DNA of 60,860 nt from Candidatus Rifleibacteriota bacterium (GTDB taxonomy: Bacteria; Muiribacteriota; Ozemobacteria; Ozemobacterales; Ozemobacteraceae): the NCBI GenBank assembly GCA_024710355.1, contig JANJUX010000005.1:1-60860 (forward strand). The letters run 5' to 3'. Of the stretch, positions 1 through 9,141 are shown piece by piece. The stretch's first letter is position 1. The number at the start of each line of letters is the position of its first letter. Made by a program: the position numbers and the translations under genes. The notes under the pieces are model-generated. The model did no database searches, was not told where the DNA came from, and saw only the letters and a program-made list of their open reading frames with translations.

Positions 1-55
1 CCCAGGCGCCTGCCTGTTTCAGCCTTGTCATGTTTTTTTCTCGCGAGAGGATCCT

Positions 56-2206
56 ATGATTCCACTGCCCATTCTGCAAAATATCGCATTTCTTTTGTCA
101 GCAGCAGCAATATTTGACCTGACCACACATAAGTTGCGCAGCAGACCGCATTGGGTCTGGCAGGCAATGAGCGGCCTGATTCTTGGAGTCATTGGCGTCG
201 GCGTAATGCTCACCCCCTGGACACTGGAATCGGGTCTGGTTTTTGACACAAGAACCGTTCTCATCTCGATTACCGGGTTATTCTTTGGCAAAATCACTCT
301 CGCAATAACCATGTTGCTGACCATAGCCTTCAGAGTCGCGCAGGGAGGGGTTGGCTGCGCTACCGGCATATATACTATTCTGGCCTCAGGTGCCATAGGA
401 CTGGCATGGCACTACTGGCGAAAAGACCGCCTGACATGCATTTCTTCACTGGAACTTTATTCGATGGGAATTATCGTTCATGCAGTGATGCTGTTACTGA
501 TGCTGACCCTTCCGGGCGAAGCCGCCCGGCGGGCTCTTGCGAGCATCACGGCACCCGTTCTGCTGATATACCCCTTCGGAAATGCCGTTTTCGGAATACT
601 CCTCAGAGACAGATTCGATAGGATGCAGAACATCTCGGCCGTTGCAGAAAGCCGCGAAACGCTCAACCAGATTCTCAATACCGTTCCCCAGGCCATATTC
701 TGGAAAAATGCGGATGGCCGGTATCTTGGCTGTAACCAGGTTTTCGCGCAGGCGGCGGGCTTTGCAAAACCCGAAGAAATCCTTGGCAAGACCGACCTGG
801 ACTTTTCTTTACCAGAAGGCTTTGCCGAAAAGTATATGGCCGAAGACCGCCAGATTATAAAATCTGGAGTGGCAAAACTTCGACACGTTGAAACATTGCC
901 CGGGCCCGGTGGCGAAGAAATTACCGTTGTAACGAGCAAAGTTCCGCTGGTGCACGCGAACGGTGAGATCTTCGGGGTTCTCGGGGTCTTCGATGACATC
1001 AGCAAACTCAAACAGGCCGAGGCAGAGAAAACAAGGCTCAAAGAACAGCTTTACAAGGCGACCAAAATGGAATCGATCGGCAGACTCGCCGGTGGGGTCG
1101 CCCACGACTACAACAACATGCTCAGCATAATACTTGGCTTTACCGAGATGTCAATGCGGCTTCTCAATCCTTCGACACAGGTCTACAAACATCTACAGGA
1201 AGTCTGTCGGGCCGCAGAAAGGTCTTCTGATCTGACGAGACAGCTTCTGGCCTTTGCCAGAAAGCAGTCAGTGAACCCCGCCCTTCTCGATATAAACAAA
1301 ACCGTCGGTGGCATGCTGAAAGTAATCGGCAGGCTCCTGGGTGAAGACATCAAGATTGTCTGGGAGCCGGCAGAAAATCTTGGGAACATAAAAATAGACC
1401 CGTCTCAGCTCGACCAGGTCCTTACCAATCTTTGCATCAACCCGCACGAAGCGGTAGAAGGCTTCAGCCAGATAACCATCGGAACCGGAGCTGTGCACAT
1501 CGACCATGCTTTTTGTCAGAATAACCCTGAGGCATATCCGGGTGATTTTGTCTCACTTTCGGTTGCCCACAATGGCCGCGGCATGGATGAAGATACCATG
1601 AACAAATTGTTTGAGCCCTTTTTTACCACCAAACAGTTCGGAGCCGGAACAGGTCTGGGGCTGGCACCCGTTTATGGAATCGTCAAGCAGAATCATGGCT
1701 TCATTAAGGTCAGCAGCAGTCCTGATAGCGGCACCTGTTTTAAAATTTTTCTCCCCGACTATGGTAAAGCAGTAACCGAGGACGCTGCCGGTCATGAAAC
1801 CCAGAAGCAGACAACCGGGCACGAGACCATTCTCCTGGTCGAGGACGAAGAGGCAATATTGACGATCACAGCAATGATGCTCGAGGCCGCCGGCTACAGG
1901 GTTATCACGACTTCTTCGCCGGTTGAAGCAATCAAAACTGCCAGAAGCGGCCAATGCAAGATTCATTTACTGCTCGCCGACGTGGTAATGCCGGCGATGA
2001 ATGGCAAAGAACTGACAGAGAAACTCAAAGAATTCCTCCCCGAACTTAAATATATCTTCATGTCCGGTTATACCTCCGACATAATTCCGCCTCAGAATTC
2101 TGCAGAAGAAGGGCTTAACTTTCTTGCCAAACCATTTAACAGTGAAGAGTTGACCAGAAAAGTCCGTGAAGTTCTTGATCAAAAAGCTAATTCCACTGCC
2201 GGTTGA
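56..2206 (+). CDS. Hybrid sensor histidine kinase (5TM-LYT, PAS, HisKA, HATPase, receiver)
   Basis: A 716-residue membrane sensor kinase. Residues about 1-200 hold several hydrophobic segments resembling the 5TM receptor domain of LytS-type proteins. A PAS domain (about 205-330) follows, then a HisKA domain with phospho-acceptor H350 in AGGVAHDYNNM and an HATPase domain with N-box asparagines N458 and N462. A C-terminal receiver has phospho-acceptor D642 in LLADVVMP and the conserved K in LAKPF. In the G1 box the usual DxGxG aspartate, which contacts adenine, is H505 (HNGRG), so ATP binding may be altered. The start has GAGAGG just upstream. It overlaps the next gene by 4 nt, so the two are probably co-transcribed. 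The signal it senses cannot be told from sequence. Confidence 0.9.
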   Translation: MIPLPILQNIAFLLSAAAIFDLTTHKLRSRPHWVWQAMSGLILGVIGVGVMLTPWTLESGLVFDTRTVLISITGLFFGKITLAITMLLTIAFRVAQGGVGCATGIYTILASGAIGLAWHYWRKDRLTCISSLELYSMGIIVHAVMLLLMLTLPGEAARRALASITAPVLLIYPFGNAVFGILLRDRFDRMQNISAVAESRETLNQILNTVPQAIFWKNADGRYLGCNQVFAQAAGFAKPEEILGKTDLDFSLPEGFAEKYMAEDRQIIKSGVAKLRHVETLPGPGGEEITVVTSKVPLVHANGEIFGVLGVFDDISKLKQAEAEKTRLKEQLYKATKMESIGRLAGGVAHDYNNMLSIILGFTEMSMRLLNPSTQVYKHLQEVCRAAERSSDLTRQLLAFARKQSVNPALLDINKTVGGMLKVIGRLLGEDIKIVWEPAENLGNIKIDPSQLDQVLTNLCINPHEAVEGFSQITIGTGAVHIDHAFCQNNPEAYPGDFVSLSVAHNGRGMDEDTMNKLFEPFFTTKQFGAGTGLGLAPVYGIVKQNHGFIKVSSSPDSGTCFKIFLPDYGKAVTEDAAGHETQKQTTGHETILLVEDEEAILTITAMMLEAAGYRVITTSSPVEAIKTARSGQCKIHLLLADVVMPAMNGKELTEKLKEFLPELKYIFMSGYTSDIIPPQNSAEEGLNFLAKPFNSEELTRKVREVLDQKANSTAG

Positions 2207-2808
2207 GTAAAGAAATGGACAGAAAAAACTTTTTCAGTGCTTTCTTGAGCGATCTGCTGAAAGGTGTCAACACTGCTTTTGGCGACGAGCTGTCGGCCTT
2301 CGCCCAGAAATTTCCTGAGCTTATCAGGCCACCAGGAGCAGGCAGCGAGCAGGAATTCCTGGAAACCTGTTCCAAGTGTGGCAAATGCATCAAAGCCTGC
2401 CCATATTTTGCGCTGAGACCGGTGTTAATGGCAAACGAATTCGACCGTGGCACGCCAACTCTCAGAACCGGAGAGTCTTACTGCCGGTTCTGCCCCGAGT
2501 TTCCCTGCATCGTTGCCTGCCCGACCGGCGCTCTGTCACAGCGGCGGCAGAATCGCCTGCACAAAATCGGCAAAGCCGAAATTATCGCGAAAAACTGCAC
2601 GCGAAATCAGGGCAGTGACTGTCACGCCTGCCTCGATAAATGCGAAGAGACAGGCCACCATGCGATAAAAATCACCCCGTCAGCCGGGGAAAAGCCGGCG
2701 TCAGGTTTACCCGAAGTGATTGCCGATAAATGCAATGGCTGCGGAGCTTGCCTGACAGCCTGCCCCGCCTATCCCGACCTGGCGATAAGTCTCAAACCCT
2801 GGCCGTAG
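2203..2808 (+). CDS. Polyferredoxin-type 4Fe-4S protein (NapF-like)
   Basis: A 201-residue soluble protein with four cysteine clusters: CSKCGKCIKACP, CRFCPEFPCIVACP, a looser CTRNQGSDCHACLDKC and CNGCGACLTACP. This is the layout of NapF/MauM-type ferredoxins that bind several 4Fe-4S clusters. The role is probably electron transfer or metalloenzyme maturation, but no partner oxidoreductase is adjacent. The TTG start at 2203 overlaps the kinase stop; ATG at 2215 is an alternative. The 3' end overlaps the convergent carbonic anhydrase gene by 17 nt. Confidence 0.8.
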   Translation: MSKEMDRKNFFSAFLSDLLKGVNTAFGDELSAFAQKFPELIRPPGAGSEQEFLETCSKCGKCIKACPYFALRPVLMANEFDRGTPTLRTGESYCRFCPEFPCIVACPTGALSQRRQNRLHKIGKAEIIAKNCTRNQGSDCHACLDKCEETGHHAIKITPSAGEKPASGLPEVIADKCNGCGACLTACPAYPDLAISLKPWP

Positions 2809-3328
2809 AGGTTTTGTGTTTCTGCCCCAGCATCACGTAATGGGCGGCCGATTCAGCGATTCTGGTTTTCCATTCGTCAGAGACCTGGCCCTTGATTTTA
2901 GCCGGGACCCCAGCGACCAGTGATCCGGCGGGGATGACTTCATTTTCCTTGACCACGCTGCCGGCAGCAAGAATGCTGCCCGCACCGACTACGGCGCCGG
3001 AAAGAATGATGGCACCCATACCGATCAGACAGTTGTCGCCGATTTCACAGGCATGAATAACGGCACGATGACCGATGGTGACATTTTTTCCGATTTTGAC
3101 CGAGCCCGAGCCAGGTGTTCCATCTGAACGGTCGACATGTACAACGGATGAATCCTGAATATTGGTATTGTCACCGACGACGACGTGGTTTATATCGGCT
3201 CTGATAACGGTTCCATACCAGATGTTAACATTTTCGCCAAGAACGATGTCGCCGACAAGTTCGGCACTGCCGGCCACGAAACACGACTCCGGCACCGCCG
3301 GGGCTTTTCCGCAATAACTGATCTGCAT
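2792..3328 (-). CDS. Gamma-class carbonic anhydrase family protein
   Basis: A 178-residue left-handed beta-helix protein with hexapeptide repeats throughout (for example VGDIVLGENVNI, VKIGKNVTIG). The three zinc histidines of the Cam/CaiE/YrdA family are present: H64 (SVVHVDR), H87 and H92 (GHRAVIHA). The likely activity is CO2 hydration, although many YrdA/PaaY-type members have no shown activity. A strong AGGAGG lies just upstream of the ATG. It stands alone and is convergent with the ferredoxin gene. Confidence 0.9.
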   Translation of the reverse strand: MQISYCGKAPAVPESCFVAGSAELVGDIVLGENVNIWYGTVIRADINHVVVGDNTNIQDSSVVHVDRSDGTPGSGSVKIGKNVTIGHRAVIHACEIGDNCLIGMGAIILSGAVVGAGSILAAGSVVKENEVIPAGSLVAGVPAKIKGQVSDEWKTRIAESAAHYVMLGQKHKTSTARV

Positions 3329-3500
3329 AATTCCTCCTGAGACGCCTGCACTTTAGTCAGAAAACCCGAATTTTGCAACCAGCCGAAACAAAAAACTCTC
3401 AGACCGGCCAGCGACAGGCAGCTGCATGTAACTTCAAATTGTGCTATAATATTCGCACTGTGAATGAATTGCAGTTTTTTGTCGATAGGTTAGTTGAAAT

Positions 3501-3839
3501 ATGGAATCAGCAAACTTCTGGACAAAAAAGAAGGGGCAGGAACTCTTCGAACAGGCTCTGCAATTCGACGCTGAAGGCAAAGTCGCCGAAGCGGTCGAAG
3601 CCTACCAGAAATCGCTCGAAGAATGTCCGCGCAATGCCCAGGCTCACTACAACCTTGGTGTCGCTCTCGCCACCGACGGTAAGATAAGCCAGGCACTGCG
3701 TTCATGGCAAAGGGCCCTGTGGCTTGAGCCTGCCTTCAGGCTAGAACTCATCAAGGCGTTTGATATTGCTGATGAGCTGGCTGAAGAGGTGATTGGCGGT
3801 CACGAAGAATTTGCCGCAAGACTGGCTAAGGCAGCCTGA
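3501..3839 (+). CDS. Small TPR-repeat protein
   Basis: 112 residues with at least two tetratricopeptide repeats: about 10-43 (AEGKVAEAVEAYQKSLEECP) and 44-77 (AQAHYNLGVALATDGKI, then WQRALWLEP). There is no signal peptide or membrane segment, so it is probably a cytoplasmic scaffold. The ATG at 3501 begins the only conserved-looking part. A 42-codon gene follows 33 nt downstream, and the two may be one transcript ending at the hairpin at 4058-4089. Confidence 0.75.
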   Translation: MESANFWTKKKGQELFEQALQFDAEGKVAEAVEAYQKSLEECPRNAQAHYNLGVALATDGKISQALRSWQRALWLEPAFRLELIKAFDIADELAEEVIGGHEEFAARLAKAA

Positions 3840-3872
3840 TTTCAAACGGGCTGATTTAAAAGGAGCGACAAA

Positions 3873-4001
3873 ATGACTTACTGCTGGGAAGTTTACAACA
3901 ACTCAAAATGTGACACCTGCAAACATTACCTTGCCTTTCAGAACGGTACTCTCAATATCGAAGAAGTGAAAGACATCGTTGTCGTCGACGACGACAAGTA
4001 A
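3873..4001 (+). CDS. 42-residue cysteine-containing small protein
   Basis: A small ORF with a strong ribosome-binding site (AAAGGAG, 7 nt before ATG). It encodes MTYCWEVYNN, then SKCDTCKHYL, ending in an acidic VVVDDDDK-like tail. C4, C13 and C16, with a CxxC pair, suggest a small metal-binding knuckle or a redox-active protein. It lies between the TPR gene and a strong terminator, so it is probably the last gene of that transcript. No family is recognised. Confidence 0.6.
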   Translation: MTYCWEVYNNSKCDTCKHYLAFQNGTLNIEEVKDIVVVDDDK

Positions 4002-4057
4002 GTTCGCAACGATCTTAAAAAGCGGTTCGCGAACCGACCCAACCCGAAAAATCAAAA

Positions 4058-4089
4058 CCGGTTAAACAGATGCAACACTGTTTAACCGG
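4058..4089. terminator. Bidirectional terminator hairpin
   Basis: A perfect 12-bp stem (ccggttaaacag / ctgtttaaccgg) with an 8-nt loop, followed by cggttttg on the plus strand and by a T-rich run on the minus strand. It separates the plus-strand 3873 gene from the minus-strand 4152 gene. A second short palindrome (cggttcgcgaaccg, 4023-4036) lies just before it. Confidence 0.75.
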
Positions 4090-4151
4090 CGGTTTTGCTT
4101 TCTCATACAGTTTGCCAGAACCCGTTTCCGGGTCGGGCAGTCGATTGCGGG

Positions 4152-4541
4152 TTATTGACGCCGCAGCCGCCACGGCCGGAAAATTCGATCAAAAATCGAA
4201 AATTTTGCCGCGTGTGTTTCGACACTTTCGTATGCCGGTGGTTCCCAGGGCTTAACTTCTTTGGTCGGGCCGGTCAGAAGCAGCACCGTCTGGCGATCTG
4301 CGGCCAATCTTGCAGCCTGTTCGTTGAATACCCGCTCCATGGCCCCCAGTTTGCTTTCCATGGCTTCCATTTTGCGGGCCATATTTTTCAGCAACGCCTG
4401 ATTGGCGGCAAGCACCTGGCCGATATCGATGGCAACGTCGCAGGCAACCGCCCCTGAAACGGCTTCCGACAGATGCTGCTGTTCGGTTCCATTGCAGGCG
4501 TTCTCATTATCTTTTTCGTTCAGATTTATTTCAACTCTCAT
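4152..4541 (-). CDS. Hypothetical coiled-coil protein
   Basis: 129 residues with no recognised domain. The middle (about 45-88, for example ARKMEAMESKLGAMERVF) has a heptad pattern typical of a short coiled coil. The C-terminus is basic (RIFRPWRLRRQ). There is no signal peptide. An AGGAG 8 nt before the ATG supports translation on this strand rather than the overlapping plus-strand frame. It is transcribed toward the bidirectional terminator at 4058-4089. Confidence 0.6.
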   Translation of the reverse strand: MRVEINLNEKDNENACNGTEQQHLSEAVSGAVACDVAIDIGQVLAANQALLKNMARKMEAMESKLGAMERVFNEQAARLAADRQTVLLLTGPTKEVKPWEPPAYESVETHAAKFSIFDRIFRPWRLRRQ

Positions 4542-4654
4542 GCGCGACTCCTGTCAGGCGGCAGACTTCAAATTTTCTATCGGCAGATGACGAACTTTTT
4601 CTGACCTTGGTTTCTTTATTGTTTGCAGAAGAAATATTGTGATATATTTTCTGT

Positions 4655-6460
4655 ATGGATGGACTCAAAATACCAGTTTTTCTTCTGATCGTCGTTCTCG
4701 CACTCGGTCTGTTTCTATTCAACCCCTTCGCAGGGAAACAGCCCCCGGGCCGCACCAGGCCGTCTTCGACCCAGACCGGCCCCGGCCCAGAAACCGCTGC
4801 GAGTGCCGACAGCAACGCAGCGGTGAAAGCCGCGAAAGAACCATTCGAAAAAGGCAATTTTGACAAGGTCATCGAAATTCTGCAGACGCACCGTGATGTG
4901 GCAGATTTTGACCTGCAGCGCATGCTCGCCTACTCGCTCGCAGGCGTAAAACAGTTCGACCCGGCGATTCTGGCATTCGAAAAAACTCTCGAAATGCGCA
5001 AAATTCCCGAAAACGCATACTCTCTTGCCTATCTTTACGAAATAACCGGCCGCATCAATGTTGCCAGAATTCTTTACGAACAGCTTCTTGGCGCCGAGCT
5101 GCTGCCAAAAATGCGTCGGGCGGTCTATGAAGGCCTCGCCAGAACCACCGCTTACGAGAACGACACAAGACTTGCGCTCAAATACAATACCGAACTGGTA
5201 AAGAATTACCCCGATTCACCCGAGGGCGTCGTTGCTCTGATCAAGCTGTTGAAGAATTCCGGCCAGCTTAAAGGGCTCGAAAGTCTTGTCGCACTTGGCG
5301 AAAAGCATCACAGCCGCAACTTTGAATACAACTTCTGGCTGGCGGTGCTTTATTACGATGCGGGCAAGTTCGATGACGCCATGAAACACTTCAAACGCTG
5401 CATCGAAATTACCCCCGAAAATTCAACCCCCTATTTCTACACCTATCACATACTTAAGCGACAAAAGAACATCGAGCAGGCGCTTGCCGACCTCGAAAAA
5501 TATCACAAACTCAACCCCCTGCTGCCGCATATCTTCTTCGAAGCTTCTATCGATGCCAAAAAAGAGAATCGTCTCGATCTGGCCTACAAGTTTTTCAGAT
5601 CGGCCGTCACCATGGATCGCACCCTGCTCGGCCGCGATGATAAAGGCGCAATGCATGCCATCGAGCGCATGATCAAGGCCAATGGCTCAGAGCTCGACAA
5701 AAAGTTTCTGCAGGCCTTTGTGAACTATATCAACGGCGATTATAAGATTGCCCGCGAGCAGGTCACACACCTGACGGGCGAAATCAAAGGCACTGCCTAC
5801 GAAGACGACGGTCGCCGCATTATTCGCGAGTGCGATCTGCTCGCCGCCCAGGATGCCCGCTACGCGGCACACTCAGCTGGCCTGAAGCAGCAAAAGCAGC
5901 TCGAAAACCTTTCCAGACTTGAAACCGTGGTTTCAACCCCTGGTCTCGACCCGGATACGCCCGCCGACAAGCTTAAAAGGCAGGCAATGCAGAACCCGAA
6001 CGATCTGCGTCTGCAATATACCGCCGGTCTTGAACTGGCTCGCATGGGGCACCTCGATGCCGCCAAAACCTTCATCGGCAATGCAATCAGGCTCAACCCG
6101 AATCTGGTCGAACCGAACTATTCAATGGCGCGGGTTCTGATGTTCGAAGAAAATCTGCCGGAAGCGCGCAACTTCATCGATCAGGCGCTGAAGGTCAACC
6201 CGAACAACAGCCAGACCCTGTCGATGTCAGCTTTGATGCACATGCAGAATCGCGACTTCATGCGTGCCCAGAGCGATGCCGAGGGTGCGCTCAAGGCCAA
6301 CCCGAACAACGGCGAAGCGCGACTGGTCCTGGCAGAAGTCTTTGCCCGCAACAGCGACTTCCGGCGAGCACTGCAGGAAATCGACCTGGGTCTCGAAGTC
6401 GAAAGCGATCCGCATCGTCGAGAGCAGCTTCTGCGACTTAAAGACAGTCTGCGACAATAA
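4655..6460 (+). CDS. Membrane-anchored TPR-repeat protein
   Basis: 601 residues. A single N-terminal membrane segment (about 7-24, FLLIVVLALGLFLFNPF) is followed by a Pro/Ser/Thr-rich linker and at least ten TPR-like helix pairs (for example EPFEKGNFDKVIEILQTH, GLELARMGHLDAAKTF). It is probably an anchored scaffold for protein complexes on the periplasmic face. No strong ribosome-binding site precedes the ATG. It ends 1 nt from the convergent mazG gene. Confidence 0.8.
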   Translation: MDGLKIPVFLLIVVLALGLFLFNPFAGKQPPGRTRPSSTQTGPGPETAASADSNAAVKAAKEPFEKGNFDKVIEILQTHRDVADFDLQRMLAYSLAGVKQFDPAILAFEKTLEMRKIPENAYSLAYLYEITGRINVARILYEQLLGAELLPKMRRAVYEGLARTTAYENDTRLALKYNTELVKNYPDSPEGVVALIKLLKNSGQLKGLESLVALGEKHHSRNFEYNFWLAVLYYDAGKFDDAMKHFKRCIEITPENSTPYFYTYHILKRQKNIEQALADLEKYHKLNPLLPHIFFEASIDAKKENRLDLAYKFFRSAVTMDRTLLGRDDKGAMHAIERMIKANGSELDKKFLQAFVNYINGDYKIAREQVTHLTGEIKGTAYEDDGRRIIRECDLLAAQDARYAAHSAGLKQQKQLENLSRLETVVSTPGLDPDTPADKLKRQAMQNPNDLRLQYTAGLELARMGHLDAAKTFIGNAIRLNPNLVEPNYSMARVLMFEENLPEARNFIDQALKVNPNNSQTLSMSALMHMQNRDFMRAQSDAEGALKANPNNGEARLVLAEVFARNSDFRRALQEIDLGLEVESDPHRREQLLRLKDSLRQ

Positions 6461-6461
6461 G

Positions 6462-7265
6462 TTACTTTTCGAGTTTAACCCGGTCCCAGTAACGATCAAG
6501 TTCAGTCAGATTCTTTCCTTCAAAGCCGCCGTCTTCTTCGACCAGGCTCTCGACGCGGGTAAAGCGATCGACAAATTTGCGGGTGGCATTGCGCAGGCAG
6601 CTCTCGGCGTTGACTCCTGACAGCCGTGAAACATTGAGAACGGCAAAAAGCACGTCGCCGATCTCATCTTCGAGTTCATCGCGGTTTTTATTCACAATCG
6701 CATCCTCGATTTCGCGGGTCTCTTCTTTAATTTTGGCCAGAGCCGAATGCGCGTCGGGGAAATCGAAACCAACGCTGGCGGCTTCGGCCTGCACTTTTTC
6801 GGCGCCGGCAATTGCCGATGGAAAATCGAGGGCTTCACGCATGCGATTCGACAGCTTTTTACGGTCGATCTTTTCCTGTTTTTTGATTTCACCCCACATT
6901 TCGATGACTTTGTCGGGGTCGACGCCACGTTCGGCCTGACCGAACACGTGCGGGTGGCGGTTGATCAGCTTGGCGCAGATGCCATCGGCAACGTCAGCCA
7001 TATCGAAGGTGCCGGCTTCTGCCGCAATCTGGGCACAGAACACAATGATCATCTGCAGGTCGCCGAGTTCTTCTTTTATGTGCAAAGAATCGCCGCTCTG
7101 AATAGCCTCGACCACTTCGCGGGCTTCTTCGGCAAGGTGTTCGGCCATGGTGGCGAGTGTCTGTTTTCGATCCCAGGAACAGCCCTGCGGCGAGCGGAGG
7201 GTTCGCATAATATCGACGAGCCTGAGAAATTCTCTGCTGATGCGTTCATCATTCTGTTTCATCAT
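6462..7265 (-). CDS. mazG: Nucleoside triphosphate pyrophosphohydrolase MazG
   Basis: 267 residues from the ATG at 7265, which has AGGTG upstream; an in-frame GTG at 7274 is less likely. Two MazG all-alpha NTPase halves are visible, each with the metal-binding acidic pattern: EEAREVVEAI with EELGDLQ in the first, EETREIEDAI with DELEDEIGDVLF in the second. The SPQGCSWDRKQT motif at the start of MazG proteins is present. It hydrolyses NTPs to NMPs plus PPi, in housecleaning or (p)ppGpp control. It overlaps the 3' end of aroK by 17 nt, indicating coupled expression. Confidence 0.93.
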   Translation of the reverse strand: MMKQNDERISREFLRLVDIMRTLRSPQGCSWDRKQTLATMAEHLAEEAREVVEAIQSGDSLHIKEELGDLQMIIVFCAQIAAEAGTFDMADVADGICAKLINRHPHVFGQAERGVDPDKVIEMWGEIKKQEKIDRKKLSNRMREALDFPSAIAGAEKVQAEAASVGFDFPDAHSALAKIKEETREIEDAIVNKNRDELEDEIGDVLFAVLNVSRLSGVNAESCLRNATRKFVDRFTRVESLVEEDGGFEGKNLTELDRYWDRVKLEK

Positions 7266-7776
7266 TTGTGGCACCTGTAATAATTTGTCTTATCAGCTCG
7301 CTGAGTTGATCACCTTCTTTTATCACAAAGTCAGCGAGTTTTAAATACGTCGGATAGCGTTTTTGCCAGAGCATTCTGGCGGCATCTGGTTCAGAAGTAT
7401 GCAACAATGGCCGATTTTGCGGTGTTTTTTTCAAACGTTGTGCAATATTTTCCCACGGGGTGTCGAGAAAAACCACATGGCAACACTGCATGCCAGGATG
7501 ATTTTCAGATTGCATTGGCAGACCGCCGCCGGCAGCAACAATGGCAAACGAATTTTGTGCGTTGCAAAGTTCTGCGAACAATCTGCTTTCAAGCTTACGA
7601 AAGCAGGCCTCACCCTGCGCCGCGAACAACGAGCTGATTGAGGCACCGGCGACTTCCTCGATCTTCTGGTCAAGGTCGATGAATGGCAGACCGAGAATGT
7701 CGGCAGCAGTCCGACCGGCAGTTGTTTTGCCGGCGGCCATGAACCCGGTCAGCAGTATAATATTTTTTTTGCCCAT
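7249..7776 (-). CDS. aroK: Shikimate kinase
   Basis: 175 residues. It has Walker A (GFMAAGKTT), the shikimate-binding DLD and FRKLE motifs, the GGG loop (AAGGGLPM) and the lid arginine region (NRPLL). It phosphorylates shikimate at the 3-hydroxyl using ATP, step five of chorismate synthesis. It is the first gene of an aroK-mazG pair. No other aro genes are in the window. Confidence 0.93.
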   Translation of the reverse strand: MGKKNIILLTGFMAAGKTTAGRTAADILGLPFIDLDQKIEEVAGASISSLFAAQGEACFRKLESRLFAELCNAQNSFAIVAAGGGLPMQSENHPGMQCCHVVFLDTPWENIAQRLKKTPQNRPLLHTSEPDAARMLWQKRYPTYLKLADFVIKEGDQLSELIRQIITGATNDETE

Positions 7777-7795
7777 GCCATATTGCCTAAATAGC

Positions 7796-7823
7796 AGAAA
7801 CGGCGGTTGATACCGCCGTTTCT
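7796..7823 (-). terminator. Hairpin terminator after the 7843 gene
   Basis: A perfect 11-bp stem (agaaacggcgg / ccgccgtttct) with a 6-nt loop between the stop of the 7843 gene and the start of aroK. The T-tail is weak, so it may be a partial terminator or a 3'-end-stabilising hairpin. Confidence 0.55.
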
Positions 7824-7842
7824 GGGTTATTGTAAGTTTAAC

Positions 7843-8424
7843 TTATCTTACCGGAACAACACCTGAGGGAAGAACCGGCATCGGATTAACCGAACCATTA
7901 ACCGGAACTTCGGGTCTTACCGGGACAAAACCTGAACCATTTGGCAGATTGCCGCCCGGATTGGTGAAACCATTGTTGGCGCCCGGATTGGTGCCGGGGT
8001 TGTAGCCGTTGTAACCACCGAAGTTCGGCAGGCTGCCGTTGCCGGCGCCGAGAACGTTTCTGATTACTGCCATGAGCTGGGCGAGACGTTCGTGTACGGC
8101 TCTTCTTTCATTCATGACCAGATAAAATTTGATTTTGCTGATGCGCTGATCGATTTCGCCCATCAGAGTGTAATAAGCCGGGTCCATTTCGCTCTTTTTG
8201 AGAGCCGACTGGGCGTTATTGAGGTGACCGATGGCTGAAACGTTGTCCATCAGTGATTTTTCGAGTGAAGACTGACACATCTGAAGGTCAGAATAGACCA
8301 TCCAGAGAAGAGTGATGACGGCCTTGTCATTTGGATCGACCTGCATGCCACCGGGATTACCAGCCATAACCGGGCCAGAAACAAACATAAGAACTGCGAG
8401 AAGCCCTATGATGAAGTTTTTCAT
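7843..8424 (-). CDS. Exported hypothetical protein with Gly/Asn/Pro-rich tail
   Basis: 193 residues from the ATG at 8424, which has GGAGG upstream; an in-frame GTG at 8433 overlaps that site and is unlikely. A clear signal peptide (KNFIIGLLAVLMFVSGPVMA) is followed by a helical domain (about 30-130) and a low-complexity C-terminal tail with repeated NPG, NGS and PVxP units. It is probably periplasmic or surface-exposed. No family is recognised. Confidence 0.75.
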   Translation of the reverse strand: MKNFIIGLLAVLMFVSGPVMAGNPGGMQVDPNDKAVITLLWMVYSDLQMCQSSLEKSLMDNVSAIGHLNNAQSALKKSEMDPAYYTLMGEIDQRISKIKFYLVMNERRAVHERLAQLMAVIRNVLGAGNGSLPNFGGYNGYNPGTNPGANNGFTNPGGNLPNGSGFVPVRPEVPVNGSVNPMPVLPSGVVPVR

Positions 8425-8622
8425 GTAACACACCCTCCAAAGTTAAACTTACACGATAACTATAACATATACTTTAACAACCCGTAAGGGTACCGCAAGA
8501 AAAAACTTTATAAAATTTTGCATTTATTTGCTTTTTTGCAGCTGGAAGTCTAAAGTATTTTTATAAAGTCTGATTACATTCGCCGTTTCCGGCGAAGAAC
8601 AACAAAGAAGTCGGCAGGATTT

Positions 8623-9141
8623 ATGAACGGGCAGACAGACAAAAACAGTGATGGTTCATACAATCGCTCAGGGAAGATCAAAACTCGCGTTTTTGCCCTG
8701 ATGCTGCTTATGCTTTCTTGCGGCATGATCATCTCGGCAGCCCGTTCTCTGGGGCGTGAATTCAGCGGCACCATGATCAGAAAGCTTTCGACGCCCGGCA
8801 TCACATCTACCCAGTATCATCTTTTTCTTCTGCCGGCAGAGGTGGCTTCTTCATCTGAGGCCATTCTTCAGGCGCTGAGCAACCCAGATCAGCCGCTGCA
8901 AAGGGTCGGTGTTTCGGCTCTGGCTTATGCCGAAGCCCAGGAACTCGAGTTTGTTGAAAAAAAAGCCTATTCATTCATGATCAAGGTCGCTGACAGCAAC
9001 TGCATCGACCTGGGTCTGTTCTGGTTGCTCATGGGGATTGCGGGCATCTGTGGATCTGTGTGGATGTATCTGCAGACAATGAAGCCCGGCCCCGAATCGG
9101 AAAAATACCAGCCAGAAGAGCTTGATATCCCAGGCCTGTAA
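8623..9141 (+). CDS. Hypothetical two-pass membrane protein
   Basis: 172 residues. One membrane segment lies near residues 23-41 (FALMLLMLSCGMIISAA) and a second near 130-147 (LFWLLMGIAGICGSVWMYL), enclosing an extracytoplasmic loop of about 90 residues. GGCAGGA precedes the ATG. A short hairpin (ttcgccg tttc cggcgaa, 8579-8596) lies in the leader. It has no recognised domain and is divergent from the exported 7843 gene. Confidence 0.6.
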   Translation: MNGQTDKNSDGSYNRSGKIKTRVFALMLLMLSCGMIISAARSLGREFSGTMIRKLSTPGITSTQYHLFLLPAEVASSSEAILQALSNPDQPLQRVGVSALAYAEAQELEFVEKKAYSFMIKVADSNCIDLGLFWLLMGIAGICGSVWMYLQTMKPGPESEKYQPEELDIPGL

